DNA of 9,161 nucleotides, from the NCBI GenBank assembly GCA_017474705.1, contig JAFVHC010000169.1, forward strand, positions 1-9,161. Reading direction: 5' to 3'. This document shows positions 1 to 6,002 of this stretch, piece after piece (the first letter of the stretch is position 1; every line of letters starts with the position of its first letter). Position numbers and translations under genes: made by a program. This stretch comes from Bacillota bacterium (lineage in GTDB: Bacteria; Bacillota; Clostridia; Lachnospirales; Bianqueaceae). The notes under the pieces are model-generated. The model made no database searches and was not told the DNA's origin. It saw only the letters and a program-made list of their open reading frames with translations.

Positions 1-2
1 AT

Positions 3-461
3 TTAGGGACAATCGTTGGATTGCCTGAAAAGACGGCAGATGTCCGTATGGCGCAGTATGAGGCCGGGTCCAGGACACCTAAAGATGATTTGATCAATAA
101 ACTGGCTGCTGCTTTAGGTGTTTCAACGTCAGCTCTAAAAGTTCCGGATATAGATACGGATATGGGTCTGATTCATACACTTTTTGCACTGGAAGATCTG
201 TATGGATTAACTATTGAAACCAGAGATGATGAAGTTCTTTTTTATATTGATTCCAGAAAAGGTAGTGGTGCTCGTTTTCTTCACAGAGTAGCCTTCACCT
301 GGGCTGAGAGGGCAGAAAAATATCGTGCAGGAGAGATATCTAAGGAAGAATATGATCGATGGCGTTACAACTACCCTGAATATGACGATTCTGGAATCTG
401 GCAAAAAATGCCCTCGCAGGAATTGAGTGATGCTCTAATTAAGAGTCTCAGGAAGAAATAG
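3..461 (+). CDS. XRE-family helix-turn-helix regulator, 5' truncated by window edge
   Basis: The frame is open from the first complete codon at position 3 to a TAG at 459-461, so the true start lies left of the window; a TTG at 21 is internal to the helix-turn-helix rather than a convincing start. The visible N-terminal part (GLPEKTADVRMAQYE, then GSRTPKDDLINKLAAALGVS) matches the second half of a Cro/C1-type HTH: recognition helix, then the 'P..D.L.KLA.ALGVS' helix pair. The C-terminal 100 residues form an acidic, aromatic-rich domain (LFALEDLYGL; KEEYDRWRYNYPE; PSQELSDAL) that I recall from small Firmicutes regulators, often seen on integrative elements. It probably binds DNA as a dimer; its target is unknown. 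By eye the gene is much more AT-rich than the genes to its right, which suggests a different origin. The HTH call is firm; the mobile-element association is inference. Confidence 0.8.
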   Translation, partial: LGTIVGLPEKTADVRMAQYEAGSRTPKDDLINKLAAALGVSTSALKVPDIDTDMGLIHTLFALEDLYGLTIETRDDEVLFYIDSRKGSGARFLHRVAFTWAERAEKYRAGEISKEEYDRWRYNYPEYDDSGIWQKMPSQELSDALIKSLRKK

Positions 462-481
462 CAAGTTCGCTGAATGAAAAC

Positions 482-535
482 AAAAATGAGCTAACTGATA
501 TTCGGAAAAAATCAGTTAGCTCATATTTGTTATTC
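482..535. terminator. Bidirectional intrinsic terminator between XRE gene and guaA
   Basis: A perfect 14-bp inverted repeat (486-499 ATGAGCTAACTGAT, pairing with 511-524) encloses an 11-nt loop. It lies 24 bp after the XRE stop codon. On the plus strand it is followed by the modest T-rich tract ATTTGTTATT. On the minus strand it is followed by TTTTTGTTTTC, a better U-tract, so it could also stop leftward transcription coming from guaA. Its position between two convergent genes fits a shared terminator. Confidence 0.85.
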
Positions 536-552
536 GATGGATTATTACAGAT

Positions 553-615
553 GTTGCCAAAACGTTGCCCAAAGCCGTTTTGAGATTGTAGAAATCCGCT
601 GTTTATGCGGCTTTC
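553..615. repeat. Cluster of short direct and inverted repeats beyond guaA 3' end
   Basis: Two tandem 11-mers, GTTGCCAAAAC (553-563) and GTTGCCCAAAG (564-574), match at 9 of 11 positions. CAAAACG at 558-564 is the exact inverse of CGTTTTG at 576-582. A second imperfect hairpin pairs GAAA-T-CCGC (591-599) with GCGG-C-TTTC (607-615) around a 7-nt loop. The stretch is non-coding and AT-rich. The last hairpin might end guaA transcripts, but it lacks a clean U-tract on that strand. The mix of tandem and inverted short repeats beside a guaA 3' end resembles recombinase arm sites of an integrated element, which is inference only. Confidence 0.45.
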
Positions 616-630
616 AGAGGCTTTTTGTAA

Positions 631-1614
631 TTATTCATATTCCACCGTTGCTGGCGGTTTGGGTGTGTAGTCGAAGAGGACACGGTTGATGCCGGGGACT
701 TCGGTGGTGATGCGCTGGACCAGATGGTCGATGAAGTCGGGTTCAAGGTGTTCGACGGTGACTTCGACGACGTCGGTGGTGTTGATGGCGCGGATGATGC
801 AGGGCCACTGGAAGGTACGCTTGCCATCGGTGATGCCGGTGGATTTGAAATCCGGAACGACGGTGAAGTACTGCCAGACTTTGCCTTCCAGGCCGTTCTT
901 GGCGAATTCTTCACGCAGGATAGCGTCGGATTCGCGGACGGCTTCCAGACGGTCGCGGGTGATGGCACCGGGGCAGCGGACGCCCAGGCCGGGGCCGGGG
1001 AAGGGCTGACGGTAGACCATGCTGTCGGGCAGGCCAAGGGCTTTGCCGACCACGCGGACTTCGTCTTTAAAGAGGATGCGTACGGGCTCGACCAGTTCGA
1101 AGGACAGGTCTTCCGGCAGGCCGCCGGCGTTGTGGTGGGCCTTGATGCCGGCTTCGGATTCCAGGATGTCGGGCCAGATGGTGCCCTGTGCCAGGAACTC
1201 GATACCGTCGAGCTTGCGGGCCTCTTCTGCAAACACTTCGATGAATTCGCCGCCGATGATCTTGCGCTTGGTCTCAGGGTCGGTAACGCCGGCCAGCTTG
1301 TCCAGGAAGCGGTCTACAGCGTCGACGTAGATGAGATTGGCGTGCATCTGGTTGCGGAAGACTTCGATGACCTGCTCGGGCTCGCCCTTGCGCAGGAGGC
1401 CGTGGTTGACGTGAACGGAAATCAACTGGTCGCCGACTGCTTTGATCAGCAGGGCAGCGACTACGGAAGAATCAACACCGCCGGAGAGGGCGAGCAGGAC
1501 TTTTTTGTCACCGATCTGCTGGCGCAGGAGGGTGATCTGCTCGTCGATATAGGCTTTGGCCTGTGCTTCGGTCTCGATGCGGACCATGTTGTCGGGACGA
1601 CGAATATCTATCAT
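631..1614 (-). CDS. guaA: GMP synthase, ATP-pyrophosphatase/dimerization subunit only (no glutaminase domain)
   Basis: It converts XMP to GMP in purine synthesis using ATP and ammonia, in the cytoplasm. The 327-residue protein carries the PP-loop SGGVDSS (44-50), the KRKIIGGEFIEVF block (117-128), KAHHNAGGLP (158-167), the PFPGPGLGVR turn (204-213) and the XMP-binding C-terminus KPPATVEYE (319-327). The start at 1614 is preferred because AAAGGAG sits 7 nt upstream; a frame extension to 1716 adds 34 residues with no family similarity and no RBS. Ordinary bacterial GuaA is about 510-520 residues with an N-terminal class I glutamine amidotransferase. That domain is wholly missing here, and the DNA upstream is occupied by a divergent promoter region and gene, so a simple frameshift is excluded. 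The arrangement resembles archaeal two-subunit GMP synthase; a separate glutaminase elsewhere, or direct ammonia use, is inferred. Confidence 0.93.
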   Translation of the reverse strand: MIDIRRPDNMVRIETEAQAKAYIDEQITLLRQQIGDKKVLLALSGGVDSSVVAALLIKAVGDQLISVHVNHGLLRKGEPEQVIEVFRNQMHANLIYVDAVDRFLDKLAGVTDPETKRKIIGGEFIEVFAEEARKLDGIEFLAQGTIWPDILESEAGIKAHHNAGGLPEDLSFELVEPVRILFKDEVRVVGKALGLPDSMVYRQPFPGPGLGVRCPGAITRDRLEAVRESDAILREEFAKNGLEGKVWQYFTVVPDFKSTGITDGKRTFQWPCIIRAINTTDVVEVTVEHLEPDFIDHLVQRITTEVPGINRVLFDYTPKPPATVEYE

Positions 1615-1621
1615 GTGTGTA

Positions 1622-1628
1622 CTCCTTT
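1622..1628 (-). promoter_or_regulatory. guaA ribosome binding site
   Basis: Read on the minus strand, AAAGGAG lies 7 nt before the ATG at 1614. It decides the short start and hence the conclusion that GuaA has no N-terminal amidotransferase domain. Confidence 0.85.
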
Positions 1629-1634
1629 CAATGC

Positions 1635-1656
1635 CCTTATCATCGTGAAGATAAGG
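1635..1656 (-). promoter_or_regulatory. Small hairpin in guaA leader
   Basis: CCTTATC (1635-1641) pairs perfectly with GATAAGG (1650-1656) across an 8-nt loop, inside the roughly 50-nt predicted guaA leader and just upstream of its RBS. It has no U-tract and no recognisable purine-riboswitch junction, so it is more likely a leader-stability or minor translational element than a terminator. Confidence 0.4.
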
Positions 1657-1670
1657 ATCGACTTGAGAAA

Positions 1671-1700
1671 ATTTTACTATGAAAAAGCCCGGCTTGTAAA
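1671..1700 (-). promoter_or_regulatory. Sigma-A type promoter for guaA
   Basis: On the minus strand, TTTACA (1700-1695) is followed by an 18-nt spacer and TAAAAT (1676-1671). Transcription would start near 1664, giving a leader of about 50 nt before the guaA ATG. The surrounding DNA is AT-rich and non-coding. Confidence 0.7.
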
Positions 1701-1768
1701 GAAGGAAATTCGACAAAATGAGGACCTTTGTCCACTTTGAAAAAGATATATTTGCACAAGGATTTATG

Positions 1769-1797
1769 TTTCACTTTGCAGGGAAATGTGATATCAT
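1769..1797 (+). promoter_or_regulatory. Extended -10 sigma-A promoter for the rightward genes
   Basis: TTTCAC (1769-1774), a 17-nt spacer and TATCAT (1792-1797) are preceded by TGA, giving an extended -10 (TGnTATCAT). Transcription would start around 1804, leaving a leader of about 43 nt, too short for a known riboswitch. The imperfect inverted half-sites TCACTTT and AAATGTGA lie between and over the promoter elements and could be an operator, but this is weak. Confidence 0.6.
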
Positions 1798-1846
1798 AAC
1801 TACAAGTGATTGTACATATAAGACAGACGAATCGGAGGTACTTTAC

Positions 1847-3649
1847 ATGCAATACTACTGCAACCCTGTCAATGTGAATTATCGTTATCAGTTCAATAAA
1901 GATCCCCGCAGCGGCGGCAAGGTAGAGATCAACCGTGAGGCGGCCGATCCTTCCATGATCTGCTTCGAGGGGCGGTATTATATCTTCGCTTCCATGACGC
2001 TGGGCGTCTGGGTCTCCGACGACCTGGTCCATTGGGAAAACCATAAGCTGCCGGAGGAGCTGCCGCTGTATGACTACGCACCGGACGTGCGGGTCATGAA
2101 CGGCTGGGTCTACTACTGCGCATCGCGGCGGAATGAAAACTGCGACCGGTATCGTACCCGCGATATCCTGAACGGTCCTTACGAGAAGATCGAAGGCACC
2201 TTCCCTTATTGGGATCCCAATCTTTTCATCGATGACGATGGACGGGTCTACTTCTATTGGGGCTGCTCCAATACGACGCCCATTTGGGGCACGGAGCTGG
2301 ATCCCGCGACCATGAACCCCATCGGGGAGACACAGGTCCTGATCGAGGGCAACCCGTGGGAGATCGGGTATGAGCGCAGCGGTGAGGACAATTCTCTGCC
2401 GCCCGCGACGGAAGAAGAGGTCGAGGCCAAGTTCGAGGCCTTTGTCAAAGCACAGGGCATGCCTGTGGAAAGCATTCCGGAACATCTGATCCCGATGATC
2501 AAGGGCATGTTCTCCAATATGCCGTATATCGAAGGCGCCTGGGTGGACAAGCATTGTGGCCGGTATTATCTGCAGTATGCCTGCCCCGGCACCCAGTACA
2601 ATACATATTCAGATGGCGTGTATGTCAGCGAGAGCCCGTTGGGGCCATACACGCTGGCGGAGAATAATCCGTTCTCTTATAAACCGGGCGGATTCCTGCC
2701 TGGTGCCGGCCATGGTTCTACCATGCAGGATGAGCAGGGCAACTGGTGGCATACGGCGACCATGCGCATCTCTACGCATCACATGTTCGAGCGCCGCGTC
2801 GGTCTGTGGCCGGCGGGCTTCGATGCGGACGGCGAATTGTTCTGCAACCAGCGCTATGGCGACTGGCCGATGTCTGTTTCCGGTCTGCGTCAGGATGCCT
2901 GGCGGGATCCTGCCTGGATGCTGCTGAGTGCTGGCAAGGATGCGTGCGCATCCTCCAATACCGAGGGGCATGCGCCTGAACTGGCCGTGGAAGAGAACGT
3001 GCAGACCTGGTGGGAAGCGGCTTCCAACAGTGCCGATGAATGGTTGATGGTCGACCTGAAACAAGCGTATGATGTGCATGCCGTACAGATCAATTTCGCG
3101 GACGGTGATATCGATATTCCGATCCCAGGCGAGATGAGGCCTGGCGACCAGGCCCGCTTTATCGACGGGGCGGATCTGAAGACCCAGTGGAAACTGGAAG
3201 GATCCACGGATGGTGAGACCTGGTGCGTCCTTGCGGACAAATCAGAAGCGGACACGGACCTGACCCATGACTTCCTGGTATTCGAGGATGGCCTTAAGAT
3301 CCGGTATCTGAAGCTTTCCGGCATCCGTGTCCCATATGAGCAGAAGCCCTGTGTTTCCGGCCTGCGTGTCTTCGGCCTTGGAGATGGTGCGAAACCTGAA
3401 GCACCGGCATTTATCGCGGTGCGCACCGGAGATCTGGACATGGAAGTGGCCATCGCCGATCAGCCGGATACGGTGGGATACAACATCCTCTTCGGTGCAG
3501 CGCCGGACAAACTGTATCACAGCTACATGGTCTTCCAGGCCAAGACCCAGCGGATCGGTGCTCTGGTCAAAGACAGGGCATATTATGTCCGTGTGGATGC
3601 GTTCAACGAGAACGGCATTACGGAAGGAACCTGTGTAAAGTTAGCTTAA
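1847..3649 (+). CDS. Glycoside hydrolase family 43 enzyme with discoidin-like and Fn3-like C-terminal domains
   Basis: The ATG at 1847 has GGAGG 8 nt upstream; an in-frame ATG at 1718 has no RBS, adds unrelated residues and lies upstream of the promoter. The 600-residue protein begins with a five-bladed propeller (about 20-350). Likely catalytic residues are Asp34 (AADPSM, general base), Asp123 (YWDPNLFIDDDG, pKa modulator) and Glu229 (YIEGAWV, general acid), with the conserved GAGHGS at 286-291. A helical insertion at about 186-224 lies just before the acid Glu. Residues about 365-510 look like an F5/8-type C (CBM32-like) domain and about 515-600 like a fibronectin III domain. GH43 enzymes are mostly alpha-L-arabinofuranosidases, beta-xylosidases or related exo-enzymes; the substrate cannot be told here. 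There is no signal peptide, so it probably acts on imported oligosaccharides. It is 13 bp upstream of tatD and likely co-transcribed with it. Confidence 0.9.
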   Translation: MQYYCNPVNVNYRYQFNKDPRSGGKVEINREAADPSMICFEGRYYIFASMTLGVWVSDDLVHWENHKLPEELPLYDYAPDVRVMNGWVYYCASRRNENCDRYRTRDILNGPYEKIEGTFPYWDPNLFIDDDGRVYFYWGCSNTTPIWGTELDPATMNPIGETQVLIEGNPWEIGYERSGEDNSLPPATEEEVEAKFEAFVKAQGMPVESIPEHLIPMIKGMFSNMPYIEGAWVDKHCGRYYLQYACPGTQYNTYSDGVYVSESPLGPYTLAENNPFSYKPGGFLPGAGHGSTMQDEQGNWWHTATMRISTHHMFERRVGLWPAGFDADGELFCNQRYGDWPMSVSGLRQDAWRDPAWMLLSAGKDACASSNTEGHAPELAVEENVQTWWEAASNSADEWLMVDLKQAYDVHAVQINFADGDIDIPIPGEMRPGDQARFIDGADLKTQWKLEGSTDGETWCVLADKSEADTDLTHDFLVFEDGLKIRYLKLSGIRVPYEQKPCVSGLRVFGLGDGAKPEAPAFIAVRTGDLDMEVAIADQPDTVGYNILFGAAPDKLYHSYMVFQAKTQRIGALVKDRAYYVRVDAFNENGITEGTCVKLA

Positions 3650-3662
3650 AGGAGATCGACGC

Positions 3663-4436
3663 ATGAGAATCTTTGAGACCCACGCGCATTATGACGATGC
3701 CAAATTCCCGGATCGGGAGGATGTTCTGAAAGCCTGTCATGATGCGGGGATCGAATATATCATCAACTGTGCCAGCGATATCAAAAGCTGCCGGGTGACA
3801 CTGGCGTTGGCGGAACAGTACCCCTGGGTCTACGGGGCTATCGGGGTGCATCCGCATTCCGCGTCTGAGATGGACGAGGACAACCTGGACCGACTGTACA
3901 ATTATCTGACGGCTTCGGAAAAGGTTGTGGCGGTGGGTGAGATCGGGCTGGATTATCACTACGAGTTTTCTCCGCGAGACGTGCAGCAGGACTGGTTCGT
4001 CGAGCAGCTGGAACTGGCTAAGGAGCTGGAACTGCCCATCATCGTCCATACCCGGGAAGCGCTGGAGGATACTTACAATATCCTGAAGGACTATGGCAAA
4101 GGCCTGGTGGGCGGCGTCATCCACTCGTACAATGGCAGCGTGGAAATGGCGGAACGGTTCGTAGAGATGGGCTTCCACATCGGGATCGGAGGCATGATCA
4201 CCTTCCCGAAGGTGCGCAAGGTCATCGAGACAGTGGAGAAGCTGCCGCTGGATCGCCTGCTGGTGGAGACGGACAGCCCCTATCTGGCGCCGGTACCGAA
4301 CCGCGGCAAGCGCAATGACAGCCGCAACATTCCCTTCATCATTGAAAAGATCGCGGAAGTCCGCGGGGGCGATCCGGAAGTGATCGCGGAGGCGACGTTC
4401 GAGAACGCCTGCCGTCTGTTCGGGGTGCCGCGTTGA
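3663..4436 (+). CDS. tatD: TatD-family metal-dependent deoxyribonuclease
   Basis: This 257-residue cytoplasmic protein is a full-length TatD/YcfH/YabD-type TIM-barrel hydrolase that cleaves DNA, with proposed roles in DNA repair or turnover. The metal ligands are visible: His7 and His9 in THAHYDD, Glu93 in GEIGLDYHY, His129 in IIVHTRE, His154 in GVIHSYNG and Asp204 in VETDSPYLAP. The ATG at 3663 has AAAGGAG ending 8 nt upstream, and that RBS overlaps the stop codon of the GH43 gene. The stop codon overlaps the TTG start of ksgA (TTGA). A tatD homologue beside ksgA is a standard Firmicutes arrangement (yabD...ksgA in Bacillus subtilis), although the rnmV gene normally between them is absent. 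The exact physiological substrate is uncertain within the family. Confidence 0.93.
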   Translation: MRIFETHAHYDDAKFPDREDVLKACHDAGIEYIINCASDIKSCRVTLALAEQYPWVYGAIGVHPHSASEMDEDNLDRLYNYLTASEKVVAVGEIGLDYHYEFSPRDVQQDWFVEQLELAKELELPIIVHTREALEDTYNILKDYGKGLVGGVIHSYNGSVEMAERFVEMGFHIGIGGMITFPKVRKVIETVEKLPLDRLLVETDSPYLAPVPNRGKRNDSRNIPFIIEKIAEVRGGDPEVIAEATFENACRLFGVPR

Positions 4437-5326
4437 GCCGGCGGGAACCGGATACGGCGTACATCGCCTATCCACAGAATACCATACGCATCATCCAGTC
4501 CCATGAATTCCAGTTTCTGAAGAAGTTCGGGCAGAACTTCCTCATCGATCTGCATGTGCTGGACAAGACCGTGAAGGCGGCGGACATCCAGCCGGACGAT
4601 GTCGTGATCGAGATCGGGCCGGGCATCGGCAGTCTGACGCAGGTGGTTACTGAGGAGGCCGGACGGGTGATCGCCGTGGAGATCGACAAGCGGCTGATCC
4701 CCATCCTGGAGCAGAATCTGGCGGCATACCGCAATGTGACCCTGGTACAGGCCGATTTCCTGAAGCTGGATCTTGCGGAATTCTTAAAAGAGCAGCAGGT
4801 GGACCGCCCCATCAAGGTGATCGCCAACCTGCCCTACTATATCACGACGCCGATCATCATGATGCTGTTCGAGAGCGGGATCCCGCTGAAAAGCGTAACG
4901 GTCATGGTGCAGGAGGAAGTGGCCGAGCGTATGCAGGCCGGACCCGGCACCAAGGACTATGGAGCCTTGTCACTAGCTGTACAATATTACGCCGAGGCCT
5001 ACATCGCGGCCTATGTGCCACAGAACTGCTTCATGCCCCGACCGGGGGTAGGATCCGCGGTGATCCGGTTGACCCGGTACGCGGAACCGCCGGTGCAGGT
5101 CGAGGATGAGAAGCTGCTGTTCGGTTTGATCCGCGCCGCCTTCGGGCAGCGCCGCAAGACTCTGGTCAACAGTGTTTCGCATGATCCGGGCTTGGGCCTG
5201 GATAAGGAGACTTTGACCGCGGCCCTCCAGCAGATGGGCCTTTCGGAGACCATCCGCGGCGAGGCGCTGGATCTTCAGCAGTTCGCGCAGCTGACCCGGA
5301 TCCTGGAGGAGGTGCGCCGTGGCTGA
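4433..5326 (+). CDS. rsmA (ksgA): 16S rRNA (adenine1518-N6/adenine1519-N6)-dimethyltransferase
   Basis: KsgA dimethylates two adjacent adenines in the 3'-terminal helix of 16S rRNA during small-subunit assembly, using S-adenosylmethionine; its loss gives kasugamycin resistance. Visible landmarks of the 297-residue protein are PQNTIRII and KKFGQNFLID (14-39), the SAM-binding VIEIGPGIGSLT (58-69), the acidic AVEIDKR (81-87), the catalytic NLPYYITTP (132-140), FMPRPGVGSAV (200-210) and the C-terminal RAAFGQRRKTL (234-244). The start is TTG at 4433, overlapping the tatD stop as TTGA; no in-frame ATG or GTG exists before the conserved N-terminus. A weak purine-rich site (GGGG at 4422-4425) precedes it, so translation is probably coupled to tatD. 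Length is normal for the family, with slight N-terminal extension. Confidence 0.96.
   Translation: MSRREPDTAYIAYPQNTIRIIQSHEFQFLKKFGQNFLIDLHVLDKTVKAADIQPDDVVIEIGPGIGSLTQVVTEEAGRVIAVEIDKRLIPILEQNLAAYRNVTLVQADFLKLDLAEFLKEQQVDRPIKVIANLPYYITTPIIMMLFESGIPLKSVTVMVQEEVAERMQAGPGTKDYGALSLAVQYYAEAYIAAYVPQNCFMPRPGVGSAVIRLTRYAEPPVQVEDEKLLFGLIRAAFGQRRKTLVNSVSHDPGLGLDKETLTAALQQMGLSETIRGEALDLQQFAQLTRILEEVRRG
5305..5312 (+). promoter_or_regulatory. Ribosome binding site inside ksgA for the rsmC-like gene
   Basis: GGAGGAGG lies within the last codons of ksgA, 6 nt before a GTG at 5319. It supports the GTG start and the 8-bp overlap of the two reading frames, with no closer ATG available. Confidence 0.75.
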
Positions 5327-5906
5327 TCACTATTATTCCAAGGATCCTTCATCCGCGTCGGACGTACAGACCCTGACCTATGAGGTCGGCGGGAGAGCAT
5401 ACACCTTTTTCAGCGACCATAGCGTCTTTTCCATCCAGCGGGTGGATCCGGGCACGGATCTTCTGATCCGTACCATCCTGAAGGATCAAACGCATACGGA
5501 GAAGATCCTGGACTTAGGCTGTGGATATGGGCCGATCGGCCTTGTACTGGCCGACCAGCTCGGTGCGGAAGCGACCTTGATGGATATCAACGAGCGGGCA
5601 ATGGATCTGGCCAGACGCGGTGCGGCGGCCAATCATATCACCGCTGAAGTGGTGACGGAGGATCTGGTCACTGCCGAGGATTACACCCTCGTGGCCACGA
5701 ATCCGCCCATCCGGGCTGGAAAAAGTACGGTGTATCATTTCTTTGCGTTGGCATACGAACATTTGAAAGCGGGCGGCGTCCTGTACGTCGTCATCCGCAA
5801 GCAGCAAGGCGCAGACAGTGCCGTCAAGGAGCTCAAGCGCGTATTTGGCAACTGTGAAACCATCGGACGGCAGTCCGGGTATCATATTCTTAAAAGTATA
5901 AAGTAG
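5319..5906 (+). CDS. RsmC-like 16S rRNA guanine-N2 methyltransferase (YbxB type)
   Basis: The 195-residue protein is a class I SAM-dependent methyltransferase of the MTS/RsmC group, which methylates G1207 of 16S rRNA in E. coli. Features in order are an N-terminal HYYSKDP segment, YTFFSDHSVFS (28-38), the SAM-binding ILDLGCGYGPIG (63-74), DINERAMDLA (89-98) and the catalytic NPPIRAGK (128-135, motif NPP[FY/I]), then GGVLYVVIRKQQGA (152-165). It lacks the N-terminal half of the 343-residue E. coli enzyme, as the short Firmicutes YbxB proteins do. Translation starts at GTG 5319, 8 bp inside ksgA, behind a strong RBS. Pairing with ksgA suggests a 16S rRNA maturation operon. The exact target guanine is inferred from family; N5-glutamine or other base methylation is less likely. 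Confidence 0.85.
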   Translation: MADHYYSKDPSSASDVQTLTYEVGGRAYTFFSDHSVFSIQRVDPGTDLLIRTILKDQTHTEKILDLGCGYGPIGLVLADQLGAEATLMDINERAMDLARRGAAANHITAEVVTEDLVTAEDYTLVATNPPIRAGKSTVYHFFALAYEHLKAGGVLYVVIRKQQGADSAVKELKRVFGNCETIGRQSGYHILKSIK

Positions 5907-6002
5907 TGTATGCGCCATCACGACTCTGTAATAACATGATGTTTGAGACTCATACCAACTCGCCTGCGGCGATTTCGTAACTTATCTGAGAGGAGAAGTA
6001 TA

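Noticed and set aside
1615..1664. Purine riboswitch in the guaA leader
   Set aside because: The predicted leader is about 50 nt with only one 7-bp hairpin; a three-way-junction purine aptamer plus expression platform does not fit.
1615..1716. Upstream extension of guaA giving a 361-residue protein
   Set aside because: The extra 34 residues resemble no GuaA segment, span the predicted promoter and leader, and lack an RBS; the ATG at 1614 has AAAGGAG 7 nt away.
724..1740. 338-codon plus-strand frame opposite guaA
   Set aside because: Its composition (Gly, Ala, Asp, Val, Phe) and lack of motifs match a shadow of the guaA codons, and guaA motifs are unequivocal.
1718..1846. Earlier ATG start for the GH43 gene
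   Set aside because: It would place the start upstream of the extended -10 promoter, has no Shine-Dalgarno site and adds residues not related to GH43.
5960..5975. TCGCC-TGC-GGCGA hairpin before the GH2 gene as a terminator
   Set aside because: The stem has only 5 bp with a 3-nt loop and just three T residues after it; too weak to call.
5943..6002. Earlier TTG start for the GH2 gene
   Set aside because: It adds a basic 20-residue stretch without an RBS, while the ATG at 6003 has AGGAG 7 nt upstream and a normal GH2 N-terminus.
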